Shown here: one piece after another, positions 24,919-34,937 of the stretch
Position numbering within the stretch: position 1 is the stretch's first letter
Layout of the letters: every line of letters starts with the position of its first letter
DNA from: Planctomycetota bacterium
GTDB lineage: Bacteria; Planctomycetota; Phycisphaerae; UBA1845; UTPLA1
Direction of reading: 5' to 3'
Assembly (NCBI GenBank): GCA_015654675.1
Contig: JAATGM010000051.1
Coordinates: 248,001 to 312,000 of the forward strand
Length of the DNA: 64,000 nt
The notes under the pieces: model-generated
Databases searched by the model: none
Told to the model about the DNA's origin: nothing
What the model saw: only the letters and a program-made list of their open reading frames with translations
Program-made: the position numbers and the translations under genes

Positions 24919-27581
24919 CGCCGTCGATTGCGGCGCTTCATTCCGACCAGACCCAGCAGCGTGGCCGGGACCATTCCCACCGCTCCGAGCCCGCACAGTG
25001 CGTTCCGGAACAACAAGCCCAGCAAGACGTCCTGAGCATCGCCATTTCCGATCAGGTCGATGGGCGGCAGGCCCGGGTTCGGATTCGGCGCCGGCGCGTC
25101 ACTGACCACGTTGAATCCCACCGATGACGCCGATTGAAGTTCCGGGCTGTTCGCGATGAGCGTGTATCCATTCCCCGCCGTGCTGATGCTGACCGCCGCA
25201 AACGCCGCCATTCCATTGGACGCCGCGACCGCACTGCCGCCCGCGAGCGTTCCGCCCGCCGGATTGGTTCCGATCGCCAGCGAAACGTGATTCGTCGCGC
25301 TGCTGACCGCGTTCCCGAACGCGTCGAGAATCGCAACCAGAATCGGCGGACCGATGGCCGCGTTCGCCAGTGCGTCAGACGGCTGGGCCGTGAAGGCCAG
25401 TCGTGCCGGCGCGCCGGGAAGAATTCGAAAAGTACTGCTGACGGCCTCGCCCATACTGGGCGGCTCGCTGCTGATGAGCGGCACTCCGCCCGTAACGGCC
25501 TGCGCGCGAAGCGTATATCCCGCGTCGGCCACCGTGATATTCAGGTTCTTGTCGGAGGTCCAGACCGCGACGCCTCCGTTTGAAGTAAGCGTCGTCGTTC
25601 CGCCCAGGGTGGCCGCGCCGGGATTGCTATCAATCAACAATTCAACGGCGAGCTCAGTGCCGGATGAGCGATTGCCAAACTCGTCGCGGAGTTCGACGGT
25701 TGTCGCGATCGGCACTCCTGCCGTCGTGTCGGCCGGCTGATGCAGGAATGCAATGCTGTGCGGATCCCCGCCGAGAATGTCGAACGGCTCGCTCTCGCCC
25801 GATAGTCCGCCGCGCGTCACCTCCGGCCCTTCAAGAAGTTCGGCCACCAGCGTATAGCCGGCCGCGGCGCGAGTGATATTGAGGTTTTCATCGGACGACC
25901 ACGTCGCGACGCCGTTGCAGGTCAGCGCGAAGAACTGCCCGCCCAGCGTCGCTTCCGCCGGATTCTGGCCCAGCGAGAGCACCACCAGCAGATCGTCGAT
26001 CCGCACGATGTTTTCGTAAGTGTCGCGGATGGAGACTTCGGTCAGGATCGCGGCGCCCGCCGGTGTGTTTTCCGGTTGCGGGCAGAACGTGAGATGATCC
26101 ATGCATCCCGGCTTGATCTTGAACGAGTCGCTTTCCACCGTATAGCCGCCCGGAAGTTCCGGCTGGCCTTCCCCCGGTTTGTAGGTCGCGAGCAATCGAT
26201 ATCCGCAACCGGCCACCGTGATGTTGAGCTCATCGTCGTGCGACCACGCCGCGACGCCTTCGTTTAACTCGACAATTCGGTTGCCATTCAAATCTGCGTC
26301 GGTCGGGTTCGAAGAGAGCGTCAGTTCAACTTCGCCAAACGCCTCCGTATCAATATCGCCGCACTGGTTGACCACGGCGACCGTTGGAAGCAATGTCTCG
26401 CCGGCCCGCGCGTGACACGGCGTGCTCAGAAAGATCAGGTGTCCCGCGCCGCAGCGCTCGTAAGCGCCCATATCGACGATCGGCGCATCGCCGCATGCCC
26501 CCGGCGATTGCGCGCAGTCCGCGGCCGCTGCGTCGTCGAGGAATCGCGCGTGCCCGTCCAGATCGTCGCTCGTTCCCTCCGGCACGCGCGTATTGCTGCC
26601 GGCGTCGATGCAGGGCGATCCTGCCGCAAGATGGAAGTCGGCTTCAGGGTCTCGAAAGTTTGGAGTCGCAATGATGTTGCCGGTGCCGGGACCGCCCCAG
26701 CCGTCCTGAATGTCGCTGAAATCAATCTGAACGATATACCCACGGTCCCATTCGACCTGCCCGATTCCGCTCGGAGAATTGCCCCAGACAATTGAGTTGC
26801 TGACGTACGTCGAACCATAGAACAACGCCACGCCGCCATAGGTCCCGTACGTGGTCGAGTTATTCACAATCGTGCAGTTCGAAATCCAGGTCTGGTCCGA
26901 TGATCGCACCGTAATTCCGCCGGCTTCCTCCCCCTCGGTATCGGTCGTGTTGTAGGCGATCAGGCAGTTCGTGATATCCGCCGAGCCGTCGTCGATCCTG
27001 ATTCCGCCCGTGCCGGCGCCATAATTGTCGAGAATCTGGCAACGTCGGATGGTCGCATGGCTTTCTTCAACCAGAATCGCGCCCGACTGGTTGCCGGTGT
27101 TATCGCGAATCGTGCACTGCTCAATCAGCGGGTCGCTGTCATCCGTGATCAGAATTCCCCCGGCGTAGAAGCCGTCGTTCGATTCGATGATGCAATTGCG
27201 GACTGTCGGCGCGGCGTAGTCGATCATGATCGGCGCGGCGACTTCGGAGCTGGAGATGGTGAATCCGTCCAAAACGGAGTCGCGTCCCTCTTCGTCGTCA
27301 AAACTGACGACGCCGCCCTTGTCGCCCGATCCGTAGAGGAATGTCGCCTCTGGCCCGTCCGTGCTCCGTACCGTGATCGCTTTGCCGTTGAATCGGAGCT
27401 GCTCGTTGTACTCACCGGGTGGCACGACGACTTCATCGCCGTTCGATGCCGCGTCAATCGCCGACTGGATCGTCGGATACGAACCGGGCGATACCGGCAG
27501 CGTGCTGGCCGCCGCCATGGAAGGCAGCGCCATCGCCAACAGAGAAAGCATTCGCGCGATGAGCGACTTGCTCGGATTCAT
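24915..27581 (-). CDS. Large secreted beta-helix protein with four Ig-like repeats and a Cys-Gly membrane tail
   Basis: 888 residues from ATG 27581, chosen for the GGAGGA ribosome binding site and signal peptide (SLIARMLSLLAMALPSMAAA). A pectate-lyase-like right-handed beta-helix (about 30-390) opens with GSYPTIQSAIDAASNGDEVV and continues with many CxI/NNT rungs. Then come four tandem domains of roughly 110 residues each, recognisable by repeating FxxQP...AGxxI...NPxxATLGG...NGVAxWSSDxNLNIT...GYTL. The C-terminus (ALCGLGAVGMVPATLLGLVG then MKRRNRRR) is a tripartite sorting tail, Cys-Gly motif plus hydrophobic helix plus basic end, not PEP-CTERM. Substrate or adhesion function unknown. Probably an exported surface protein. 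Confidence 0.85.
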   Translation of the reverse strand: MNPSKSLIARMLSLLAMALPSMAAASTLPVSPGSYPTIQSAIDAASNGDEVVVPPGEYNEQLRFNGKAITVRSTDGPEATFLYGSGDKGGVVSFDDEEGRDSVLDGFTISSSEVAAPIMIDYAAPTVRNCIIESNDGFYAGGILITDDSDPLIEQCTIRDNTGNQSGAILVEESHATIRRCQILDNYGAGTGGIRIDDGSADITNCLIAYNTTDTEGEEAGGITVRSSDQTWISNCTIVNNSTTYGTYGGVALFYGSTYVSNSIVWGNSPSGIGQVEWDRGYIVQIDFSDIQDGWGGPGTGNIIATPNFRDPEADFHLAAGSPCIDAGSNTRVPEGTSDDLDGHARFLDDAAAADCAQSPGACGDAPIVDMGAYERCGAGHLIFLSTPCHARAGETLLPTVAVVNQCGDIDTEAFGEVELTLSSNPTDADLNGNRIVELNEGVAAWSHDDELNITVAGCGYRLLATYKPGEGQPELPGGYTVESDSFKIKPGCMDHLTFCPQPENTPAGAAILTEVSIRDTYENIVRIDDLLVVLSLGQNPAEATLGGQFFALTCNGVATWSSDENLNITRAAAGYTLVAELLEGPEVTRGGLSGESEPFDILGGDPHSIAFLHQPADTTAGVPIATTVELRDEFGNRSSGTELAVELLIDSNPGAATLGGTTTLTSNGGVAVWTSDKNLNITVADAGYTLRAQAVTGGVPLISSEPPSMGEAVSSTFRILPGAPARLAFTAQPSDALANAAIGPPILVAILDAFGNAVSSATNHVSLAIGTNPAGGTLAGGSAVAASNGMAAFAAVSISTAGNGYTLIANSPELQSASSVGFNVVSDAPAPNPNPGLPPIDLIGNGDAQDVLLGLLFRNALCGLGAVGMVPATLLGLVGMKRRNRRR

Positions 27582-27644
27582 TTCGATAGATCCTCCATCT
27601 CGAAGCGGATTATTCCGCCCTCCGGTCCATCGGAGATAGAAACC

Positions 27645-27674
27645 GGGCGACGACTCGCGAAACGAGTCTCGCCC
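27645..27674. repeat. Hairpin with bulge in the intergenic region
   Basis: GGGCGA...TCGCCC and GACTCG...CGAGTC stack into a 12-bp stem with a single bulged C and a 5-nt loop (27645-27674). It lies between the dockerin gene (stop at 27760) and the start of the beta-helix gene (27581), both minus strand. On the minus strand GGTTTC follows, so it could be a weak terminator of the upstream gene or a leader structure. Confidence 0.6.
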
Positions 27675-27759
27675 AGGCGTGCGAGGCCTGAATTGCCTCC
27701 AGCTTATCAGATCGTACGCACACCCGCGAACCCTTTTCTCGCCCCGGGTCCGCTCCGCG

Positions 27760-29169
27760 TCACAGTCCCAGAACCGCTGCGGTGAACGGCTGTGCATCCG
27801 CTCCGTTGACCCCGTCTCCGTTGAAATCGCCCAGCAAAATATCACAGCTCGGATAGGCCGCCGCATATCCGCTTGCGTCAACCAGTGCCTGCACGAACGG
27901 TGGCACGTCGCCCGCGTTCACAAGGCCGTCGCAATTCATGTCGCCCTTGCGGGCAACCAGCGCCAGATAGATGCCGGTTCCCCATTCGACTTGGTTGTCG
28001 CCCGGCGGTGTGAGCGATGAGTTGAACGCCACGTCGCCGCCGGCATTGATCGACGGCGCGCCGCCGAAGACCGGGCTTGCGTCATTTTGTTCGACCCGCG
28101 CCGGTCCGAGGTCCGACGGCAGAATGTCGAGATGCGTCACAACCTTCTTCAATCCCGCGCCGTCGCCGGCCCAGATGGCCCGCCTGCCGGCCGAATCCTT
28201 GGCCCGAAACACGACCACGCCCGCGTCATTCACGGATGGTGCGAAGAACTCGACATCCATCACCTGCGTCCCCGGCGCTGTCGTCGTTGCGATCGTTAGC
28301 GTCGTGGTCCCGTCCGAAAGAAATACGCCGCGTCCGCCGGCTTGAAGTGTGGAAACGAACGCCACCTGCCCGACGTTGTTGACGCCCACGCTGTTGTCGA
28401 ATCGCGAATACGGCGACGCCGCATTCGAGTCGTGGTCCTCGGCGATCAGCGTCGAGGAACCGTCCGAATTGAACAATCGCACCTGGTCGGGCTGCGATTC
28501 GCCGGTCTGCCCGGCCAGTCCGAGCCGCACTTTTCCGGCGATTTGCCGATTGTTGTTGAAATTGGGGGTAAACAAAAATGAGTAAGGGCTCCCCGGATCA
28601 ACACCGGCCTCGACCGCATGAAACGCCGTGCTCGTCGGCGCCTCCCACGACACCCACACATTACCGCTTCCCGAAAAGATCGCCCGGTAGCCCACTTTGC
28701 CCGAGTCATTGATCCGCGGCGAACTCCATCCGGTCGCACCGAGCGGCCGGCTGGTCAAGAATCCACTTGAGTTCGAGGGCTGATCGTAGAAATACAGCCC
28801 ATTCGGCGACAGAAACGTCTGCTCCCAGACGACTTTTCCAAGATTGTTCAACGAGGTCTGCCCCAGGAACGCGTCGTTGGCCGAGTTATAGACGATTCCT
28901 CCGACGCCATTCTGCCCGAACCACACCGACTGAAAATCCCCGGTGGTAACGCCAAGATGAAAGCTCACCTGCCGCGAATTATTCACGCGAATGTCTTCGC
29001 CGCTGAAGAAATAAGTCCCCGGGACGTTGTACGACCCGCCCGGATTGGACGCGAAATTAGTCCGCGCCTGAATCTGGTAGCCCACGTAATTCGGCAACGT
29101 TGCTCGCGCCGGTGTCGCCGCCCAAACTGAGGTCGCTAACACCGCTCCGACCGTTATGCCGGTTCGCAT
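27760..29169 (-). CDS. Secreted protein with C-terminal dockerin-like repeats
   Basis: 469 residues from ATG 29169 (MRTGITVGAVLATSVWAATP), preceded by GGGAGAAACG. Signal peptide cleavage is likely near ARAT. The body consists of repeated units around DxGxVxFxxxxxG (for example INDSGKVGYRAIFSGSGNVW, VNNVGQVAFVSTLQAGGRGV, VNDAGVVVFRAKDSAGRRAI, INAGGDVAFNSSL), the pattern of planctomycete proteins annotated as DUF7453-like or choice-of-anchor, probably a beta-propeller. The C-terminus has paired calcium-binding dockerin-like segments, GDMNCDGLVNAGDVPPFVQA and GDFNGDGVNGADAQPFTAAV. Function unknown; extracellular. Confidence 0.85.
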   Translation of the reverse strand: MRTGITVGAVLATSVWAATPARATLPNYVGYQIQARTNFASNPGGSYNVPGTYFFSGEDIRVNNSRQVSFHLGVTTGDFQSVWFGQNGVGGIVYNSANDAFLGQTSLNNLGKVVWEQTFLSPNGLYFYDQPSNSSGFLTSRPLGATGWSSPRINDSGKVGYRAIFSGSGNVWVSWEAPTSTAFHAVEAGVDPGSPYSFLFTPNFNNNRQIAGKVRLGLAGQTGESQPDQVRLFNSDGSSTLIAEDHDSNAASPYSRFDNSVGVNNVGQVAFVSTLQAGGRGVFLSDGTTTLTIATTTAPGTQVMDVEFFAPSVNDAGVVVFRAKDSAGRRAIWAGDGAGLKKVVTHLDILPSDLGPARVEQNDASPVFGGAPSINAGGDVAFNSSLTPPGDNQVEWGTGIYLALVARKGDMNCDGLVNAGDVPPFVQALVDASGYAAAYPSCDILLGDFNGDGVNGADAQPFTAAVLGL

Positions 29170-29336
29170 CGCTCGTTTCTCCCTCTTTCCCCCGGCCTCT
29201 GTCCCCACGCTCGCCAGTATAACGCAGGCCCATTGTCGTGTGCGCTCCTTGTTCCTGCGCGCGCCTCTGAATAGACTAGACCGTTCGCCGCCTGGGCGGC
29301 CCGCGCGGCGAAGGATTCATTCCCTTCGGAGGCCTT

Positions 29337-31388
29337 ATGCCGGCTTATACCACCGCGGACATTCGTAACGTTGTCCTCGTCGGCCACGGCGGATCGGGAA
29401 AAACCTCCCTCGCCGAGGCCATGCTGCACACCACCGGCGCCACGGGCCGGCTCGGCTCCGTTGCCGACAAGACCAGTCACCTCGATGTCGACGACGAAGA
29501 ACGCGAACGCGGTTTCTCCGTCGAGCCGCACATCCTGCACGTCACGCATGACCACAAACAAATAAACATCATCGATACGCCGGGCGCAACCGACCTCGTC
29601 GGCCCCGCGATCGCCGCACTGGCAGCCGCCGAAACCGCGGTGCTGGTGGTCAACGCCGGCGCCGGCATTCAGGTCAATACGCGCAAATTTTTCGAGCACG
29701 CCAAAAACTATGGCCTCGCTCGCGTCGTCGTCGTGAATCGGATCGATGCCGATCCGGGAGCGCTGGAAGAGCTGCTCAAGTCTTTGCGCGAGGCCTTCGG
29801 CGAGTCACTGGCCCCCTTCAACCTGCCCGCCAACAAAGGCAAGACAACGATTGCCTGCTACGACGCCCACGGCCACCAGGGCACCGGCACTCCCGATTTT
29901 GGCGACGTCGGCGCGTGTTATACGCAGATCATCGAGCGTGTCATCGAAACCGACGAAAAACTGATGAACGAATACTTCGAAAAGGGAGAGGTTCCGCCCA
30001 ACGAAATCATCGATCGCATCTCCGACGCCATCGCCGCCGGCATCCTGGTTCCCGTCCTCTTCACCAATGCCAAGGGCGAAGTCGGCGTCCGTGAGCTGCT
30101 CGATTGTCTGGCCGACGACTGCCCCTCCCCGACGCACGGAAAGCAGCGCAGCATCACACGCGGCACGGAGGAAATCGCGCTTCCCCCCAAGATCGAAGCC
30201 CCATTCACCGGACTGGTCTTCAAAGTCCACTACGAGGCCAAGAGCAACATCAAGTACGCCTTCATCCGCATCTTCTCCGGCCACATCAAAGGCGACGGCA
30301 ATCTCCATCCCGCTGGAGACAAGCGCGGCATGCGTATCGGCCACCTGCTCAAATTCCAGGGCGCCGCCCACGTCGAAATCGACGAAGCCATCGCCGGCGA
30401 CATCGTCGCTATCGCCAAGCTCGATCTGCACATTGGCACAACGGTCTACAGCGTGCCCGCCGAAGGCAACGTCAAGATGCCGCGCATCCCGACGCCCATG
30501 TTCTCGCTGGCCGTCGAGCCCAAGGCTCGCGGCGACGAAGGCAAAATCGCCGACGCCCTCCGCCGCCTGCACGACATCGATCCCTGCTTCCGCTCGCGAC
30601 AGGACCCACAGACGCACGAGCTGGTCATCTCCGGCGTGGGAGACCTGCATCTCCGCATCATGCTGAGCAAGATGCATCGCTCGAATAAGATTGACGTCAA
30701 CACCAAGCCGCCCAAGATTCCCTATCGCGAAACCATCAGCAGCAAGGCCGACGGCCACTACCGCCACAAGAAACAGTCCGGCGGCGCCGGCCAGTTCGGC
30801 GAGGTCTTTCTCACCGTCTCGCCGCTGCAGCGCGGCGCCGAGCCGCCCCTCGAATGGGCCTGGGACATCTTCGGCGGCTCGATCCCCGGCCAGTTCGAAA
30901 GCGCCATCAAGAAGGGTTGCACCGAGCTGATGGAGCAGGGCGCCCTCGCCGGCTTCCCGCTTCAGGACGTGAAGGTGTCCATCACCGATGGTAAACACCA
31001 CCCGGTCGACTCGAAGGAAGTCGCCTTCAAGATCGCCGGAAAGTTCGCCTTCCGCGACGCGATTCTGAAAGCCCACCCCGTCCTGCTCGAGCCGATCGTC
31101 AACATCGAAGTGACCGTCCCCACCGAAAACGTCGGCGACGTCACTGGCGACATCGCCTCGCGCCGCGGCCGCCCGCAGGGCCAAGACATGCTCCCCGGCA
31201 ACATGGCCGTCATAAAAGCCCAGGCCCCGCTCGCCAAAATGGCCGACTACCACTCTCGCCTCAGCAGCATCAGCGGCGGCAAGGGCAGCTTCGCGATGGA
31301 ACTAAGCCACTACGAACCCGTCCCCTCCCACGAAGCCGGCGCCATCATCGCCCAATACAAACCGCATAAGGGCGAAGACGAGGAATAG
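29337..31388 (+). CDS. Elongation factor G-like translational GTPase (EF-G II type)
   Basis: 683 residues; GGAGG lies 4-8 nt before the ATG. The GTPase domain has P-loop GHGGSGKTS (16-24), the switch I region RERGFSVEPHIL, DTPG (80-83) and, in place of NKxD, NRID (134-137). Domains II-V of EF-G follow: LVFKVHYEAKSN, the domain III FRSRQDPQTHELVISGVGDL, domain IV with GAGQFGEVFLTVSP, and domain V with RRGRPQG. It belongs to the EF-G-like paralogues (often called FusA2) rather than the housekeeping translocase; the role (ribosome recycling or none in translocation) is not established. A dockerin gene is divergent upstream. Confidence 0.9.
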   Translation: MPAYTTADIRNVVLVGHGGSGKTSLAEAMLHTTGATGRLGSVADKTSHLDVDDEERERGFSVEPHILHVTHDHKQINIIDTPGATDLVGPAIAALAAAETAVLVVNAGAGIQVNTRKFFEHAKNYGLARVVVVNRIDADPGALEELLKSLREAFGESLAPFNLPANKGKTTIACYDAHGHQGTGTPDFGDVGACYTQIIERVIETDEKLMNEYFEKGEVPPNEIIDRISDAIAAGILVPVLFTNAKGEVGVRELLDCLADDCPSPTHGKQRSITRGTEEIALPPKIEAPFTGLVFKVHYEAKSNIKYAFIRIFSGHIKGDGNLHPAGDKRGMRIGHLLKFQGAAHVEIDEAIAGDIVAIAKLDLHIGTTVYSVPAEGNVKMPRIPTPMFSLAVEPKARGDEGKIADALRRLHDIDPCFRSRQDPQTHELVISGVGDLHLRIMLSKMHRSNKIDVNTKPPKIPYRETISSKADGHYRHKKQSGGAGQFGEVFLTVSPLQRGAEPPLEWAWDIFGGSIPGQFESAIKKGCTELMEQGALAGFPLQDVKVSITDGKHHPVDSKEVAFKIAGKFAFRDAILKAHPVLLEPIVNIEVTVPTENVGDVTGDIASRRGRPQGQDMLPGNMAVIKAQAPLAKMADYHSRLSSISGGKGSFAMELSHYEPVPSHEAGAIIAQYKPHKGEDEE

Positions 31389-31420
31389 CGATTTCGGAAA
31401 TGTAGTGGCGGTGGGAGGAC

Positions 31421-31597
31421 TTACTCCGCGTCGTCCCTCGCGGCGCGAATTGCGTCGATCGCTTTCGGATCAAAGTAAGTCTCGCCGCAGTTCGAGCAGT
31501 GGTCGGCGTAGACATACACGCGTGCGCCGCCTCGAAGCCGCAAGGGGGTCTTCGCACGCGAGACGCGTTGCGATCCACACACCGTGCAGGTCTTCAC
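31421..31597 (-). CDS. YgiT-type zinc-finger protein (antitoxin-like)
   Basis: 58 residues from GTG 31597, giving the family-typical start VKTCTVCGSQRV. Two CxxC pairs (CTVC and CSNC in YADHCSNCGETYF) should bind one zinc, as in the N-terminal half of MqsA/YgiT; the DNA-binding HTH of full MqsA is missing, as in many short YgiT proteins. The gene follows the DUF4258 stop by 10 nt. The pair has the toxin-then-antitoxin order of mqsRA. An alternative ATG at 31666 would overlap the upstream gene by 59 nt. Function as an antitoxin is by family and context, not shown. Confidence 0.75.
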   Translation of the reverse strand: MKTCTVCGSQRVSRAKTPLRLRGGARVYVYADHCSNCGETYFDPKAIDAIRAARDDAE

Positions 31598-31607
31598 GGG
31601 GCAAAGC

Positions 31608-31922
31608 TCAATCGGGGTATCGCGACGCCTTCGCTGAGATGAAGAAGTAGTAGACTTCCTCGCCATCTTCGCGCGCAATTTTGCCCTTGGTATAGAGGAG
31701 TTCGCCACTGAAGCTGTAGCTCTCGATGACATAGAGGATTTCCGCTTCTCGCCCGGGCCGTCGCTGAGCCCGGAGTCGTTTTCCGATTCGCTTCGCATTC
31801 AGAACCGCTTCCAAGGCGTCCTCGGGTTCAAGCAAGTCCTGCTCAAGTTCCGCCAGCGCCTTGTACGAAAACCGGTACCGGCGTCGAACGATCAGCCGCT
31901 TGATCTGCGCGAGGGCGTCCAT
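31608..31922 (-). CDS. DUF4258 family protein (toxin-like)
   Basis: 104 residues from ATG 31922 ([20 protein letters not shown]). The DUF4258 pattern is visible: [40 protein letters not shown] and the beta-strand [20 protein letters not shown], ending in [12 protein letters not shown]4258 is related to RelE/MqsR-like folds and is commonly paired with a YgiT zinc finger, as here. RNase activity is plausible but no catalytic residues can be proposed with confidence. The frame extends far upstream, but that part lies antisense to uvrA and is not coding. Confidence 0.75.
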   Translation of the reverse strand: MDALAQIKRLIVRRRYRFSYKALAELEQDLLEPEDALEAVLNAKRIGKRLRAQRRPGREAEILYVIESYSFSGELLYTKGKIAREDGEEVYYFFISAKASRYPD

Positions 31923-32069
31923 GCCATTTCCATTATACCTCGCATCGGAAGCGTCAGCCGCCGGCGAGCCCCGCCTTCTTGAAAGCGCACCTCCCCGCGC
32001 GGTATCCTGAACCGTTTGCCTACGTCGCAAAATCGCACTTGCGGCGCGGCAATCGGGGATTCGCCGTCC

Positions 32070-34937
32070 ATGCCCCCAAAACCCCCATCCGGCCCCAAGC
32101 CCATCGCCGTCCGCGGCGCGCGCCAGCACAACCTTAAGAACATCTCGCTCGACATCCCGCGCGACCAACTCGTCGTCGTCACCGGCCTCTCCGGGTCCGG
32201 CAAAAGCTCGCTCGCCTTCGACACCATCTACGCCGAAGGCCGCCGCCTTTTTGTCGAATCGCTCTCGGCCTACGCCCGCCTCTTCCTCGAACAACTCAGC
32301 AAGCCCGACGTCGACGAAATCGACGGCCTCCCGCCGACCATCGCCATCGAACAGCACGCCACGGGCGGCAACCCGCGATCAACCGTCGCCACCACCACCG
32401 AAATCTACGACTACGTCCGCCTGCTCTTCGCCCGTGTGGGCACGCCGCACTGTCCCAACTGCAACCGCCCGATCTCGCGCCAAACCACCACGCAGGTTGT
32501 CGACGCCGTCCTCGCCCTCCCCGAGCAGGCGCGTATCCTGATCCTCGCCCCACTCGTCCGCGGCCGCACCGGCGAACATCGCGACGTCTTCGCCCGCGTC
32601 CTCCGTGAGGGCTTCGTCCGCGCCCGCGTCGATGGCGAAATCATCGAAGCCAAGCAGATCCCCGCGCTCGCCCCGCGAAAAAAACACACGATCGAAGCCG
32701 TCGTCGACCGCATCATCCTCAAGCCCGACCTCCGCACCCGCCTTGTCGAGTCAATCGAAACCAGCTTCCGCCTCTCCGACGGCCTCGTCATCATCGCCCA
32801 CCAGGACAAGGCCGATGGCCCCTGGCACGACACGCTCTACTCCTCGCGCTACGCCTGCCCGAAGTGCGACTTCTCGCTGCCCGAGCTAGAACCGCGCCTC
32901 TTCTCCTTCAATTCGCCTTACGGCGCCTGCGAAAAATGCAGCGGCCTCGGCATCGTCCTCGAGTTTGATGCCGAGCTGATCGTTCCCGACCCCAAGCTCA
33001 CCCTCGACCTCGGCGCGATCGACCCGTGGCGGCGCGGCGGCCGCCAGATGAACGCCATCTACGCCAAGCTCCTGCGCGAGTTCTGCGAGCTGGCCGGCGT
33101 TTCGCCCTCGACGCCCTTCGCCTCGCTCCCCGAAGACACGCGCCGCATCCTCATCCACGGCACCACCGAGGCCGACGTCACCGCCCTCGGCTGGCAATTC
33201 GAAGGCGCCATCCCAAACCTCGAACGCCGATTCAAGACCACCGACAGCGAACTTGTGAAACACCGCCTCCACAACTACCTCACCGAGCGTCCCTGCGAGA
33301 CGTGCGACGGCGCGCGCCTCCGCCCCGAGGCACTCGCCGTCCGCATCGGCGACCAGAACATCCACAATCTCACCAGCATGAGCATCGCCGCTGCGGCCGC
33401 CGCCTTCGCCGCGCTGCCGCTGGATCCCGAGCACCGCACCATCGCCGAGCCAATCTTGAAGGGCATCCGCCAGCGTCTCCAATTCCTGCTCGACGTCGGC
33501 CTCGGCTACCTCACCCTCGACCGCACCAGCGGCACGCTCTCCGGCGGCGAGGCCCAGCGCATCCGCCTCGCCACCCAGGTCGGCTCCGGCCTCGTCGGCG
33601 TCTGCTATGTCCTCGACGAGCCCACCATCGGCCTCCACCAGCGCGACAACGACAAGCTCATCGCCACCCTCCGCCGCCTCCGCGACCTGGGCAACACCGT
33701 CCTCGTCGTCGAGCACGACGAAGACGTCATCCGCGCCGCCGATCACATCATCGACATCGGCCCGGGCGCCGGCGCCGGCGGCGGCGAGTTGATCTATGCC
33801 GGCGACCTGGCCGGCCTGCTCAAGTCGCAGGAATCCATCACCGCCCGCTACCTCCGCAACGACGCGTCGGTCGAAATGCCCGCCCGCCGCCGCCGCGCCA
33901 ACGGCAAGACTCACATCCAGGTGCTCAACGCCCGCGAGAACAATCTGAAGGGCATCAACGTCTCGTTTCCCCTCGGCGTCTTCTGCTGCGTCACCGGCGT
34001 CTCCGGCTCCGGCAAGTCCACCCTCGTCTCGCAGATCCTCCTCCGCGCCGTCCAGCGCCGCCTCGGCGTCGGCAAGGAGCGCCCCGGCGCACACGACCGC
34101 GTCGTCGGCGCGTCGCGCGTCGACAAGATCATCGAAATCGACCAAAGCCCCATCGGCCGCACCCAGCGCAGCAACCCCGCCACCTACACCGGCCTCTTCG
34201 ACCTCATTCGCGACCTCTACGCCAAAACGCGCGAAGCCAAGGTCCGCGGCTACGACGCCGGCCGCTTCAGCTTCAATGTGAAAGGCGGCCGCTGCGAGGC
34301 CTGCCAGGGCCAGGGCCTCAAGCGCATCGAAATGCATTTCCTACCCGACATTTTCGTCCCTTGTCAGGAGTGCCACGGCACGCGCTACAGCCGCGAGACC
34401 CTCGAAATCCGTTACCGCGGCAAGTCCATCGCCGACGTCCTCGACATGCGCGCCGAGGAAGCCGCCCCGTTCTTCGAAAACTTCTCCGAAATTCGCCGCC
34501 TGCTAGACGTCCTCTGCGACGTCGGCCTCGGCTACATCACCCTCGGCCAGGCCTCATCCACGCTCTCCGGCGGCGAAGCCCAACGAGTCAAACTAGCCGC
34601 CGAACTAGGCCGCGCCCCGGCAGCCCACACGCTCTACGTCCTCGATGAACCAACCACGGGCCTCCATTTCGCCGACATCCACAAACTGCTAAACGTGCTC
34701 AACCGCCTCTGCGACCTCGGCCACACGATTCTCGTCATCGAACACAATCTCGACGTCATCGCCCAGGCCGACTGGGTCATCGACCTCGGCCCCGAAGGCG
34801 GCGATGCCGGCGGCGAAGTAGTGGTGGAAGGCACCCCCGAGCAGGTCGCCGCCCATCCAACCAGCCACACCGGCCGCTATCTGCGGACAAAACTGCAAGC
34901 CACCTCGAACGGCCGTCGCAAACTCCGCGCGAGCTAG
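32070..34937 (+). CDS. uvrA: Excinuclease ABC subunit A (UvrA)
   Basis: 955 residues from ATG 32070. It recognises DNA lesions with UvrB in nucleotide excision repair. First Walker A is [12 protein letters not shown] (residues 39-50); the UvrB-binding and insertion domains follow, with zinc modules [18 protein letters not shown] plus CEKCSGLG, and the C-terminal finger CEACQGQG...[12 protein letters not shown] signatures are [12 protein letters not shown] and [12 protein letters not shown], Walker B are [12 protein letters not shown] and [12 protein letters not shown], and the second Walker A is [10 protein letters not shown]. Length agrees with UvrA1. An in-frame TTG at 32016 would add 18 residues without similarity. 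It is divergent from the DUF4258/YgiT pair. Confidence 0.97.
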   Translation: MPPKPPSGPKPIAVRGARQHNLKNISLDIPRDQLVVVTGLSGSGKSSLAFDTIYAEGRRLFVESLSAYARLFLEQLSKPDVDEIDGLPPTIAIEQHATGGNPRSTVATTTEIYDYVRLLFARVGTPHCPNCNRPISRQTTTQVVDAVLALPEQARILILAPLVRGRTGEHRDVFARVLREGFVRARVDGEIIEAKQIPALAPRKKHTIEAVVDRIILKPDLRTRLVESIETSFRLSDGLVIIAHQDKADGPWHDTLYSSRYACPKCDFSLPELEPRLFSFNSPYGACEKCSGLGIVLEFDAELIVPDPKLTLDLGAIDPWRRGGRQMNAIYAKLLREFCELAGVSPSTPFASLPEDTRRILIHGTTEADVTALGWQFEGAIPNLERRFKTTDSELVKHRLHNYLTERPCETCDGARLRPEALAVRIGDQNIHNLTSMSIAAAAAAFAALPLDPEHRTIAEPILKGIRQRLQFLLDVGLGYLTLDRTSGTLSGGEAQRIRLATQVGSGLVGVCYVLDEPTIGLHQRDNDKLIATLRRLRDLGNTVLVVEHDEDVIRAADHIIDIGPGAGAGGGELIYAGDLAGLLKSQESITARYLRNDASVEMPARRRRANGKTHIQVLNARENNLKGINVSFPLGVFCCVTGVSGSGKSTLVSQILLRAVQRRLGVGKERPGAHDRVVGASRVDKIIEIDQSPIGRTQRSNPATYTGLFDLIRDLYAKTREAKVRGYDAGRFSFNVKGGRCEACQGQGLKRIEMHFLPDIFVPCQECHGTRYSRETLEIRYRGKSIADVLDMRAEEAAPFFENFSEIRRLLDVLCDVGLGYITLGQASSTLSGGEAQRVKLAAELGRAPAAHTLYVLDEPTTGLHFADIHKLLNVLNRLCDLGHTILVIEHNLDVIAQADWVIDLGPEGGDAGGEVVVEGTPEQVAAHPTSHTGRYLRTKLQATSNGRRKLRAS

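Noticed and set aside
25000-26480. Tandem repeats in the Ig-like region as a possible CRISPR or DNA repeat array
   Set aside because: The repetition is at protein level with units of about 330 nt and diverged DNA; no short direct repeats with spacers.
27582-27881. N-terminal extension of the beta-helix gene
   Set aside because: 100 residues of Arg/Ser-rich sequence before a GGAGGA site and signal peptide at 27581; the added part spans an intergenic hairpin.
29805-31253. A 482-codon minus-strand frame opposite the EF-G-like gene
   Set aside because: Same reason: low-complexity Asp/Gly/Val-rich product without a domain.
32886-34337. A 483-codon minus-strand frame opposite uvrA
   Set aside because: Ala/Gly/Glu/Asp-rich composition typical of antisense to GC3-rich genes; the plus strand has all UvrA motifs.
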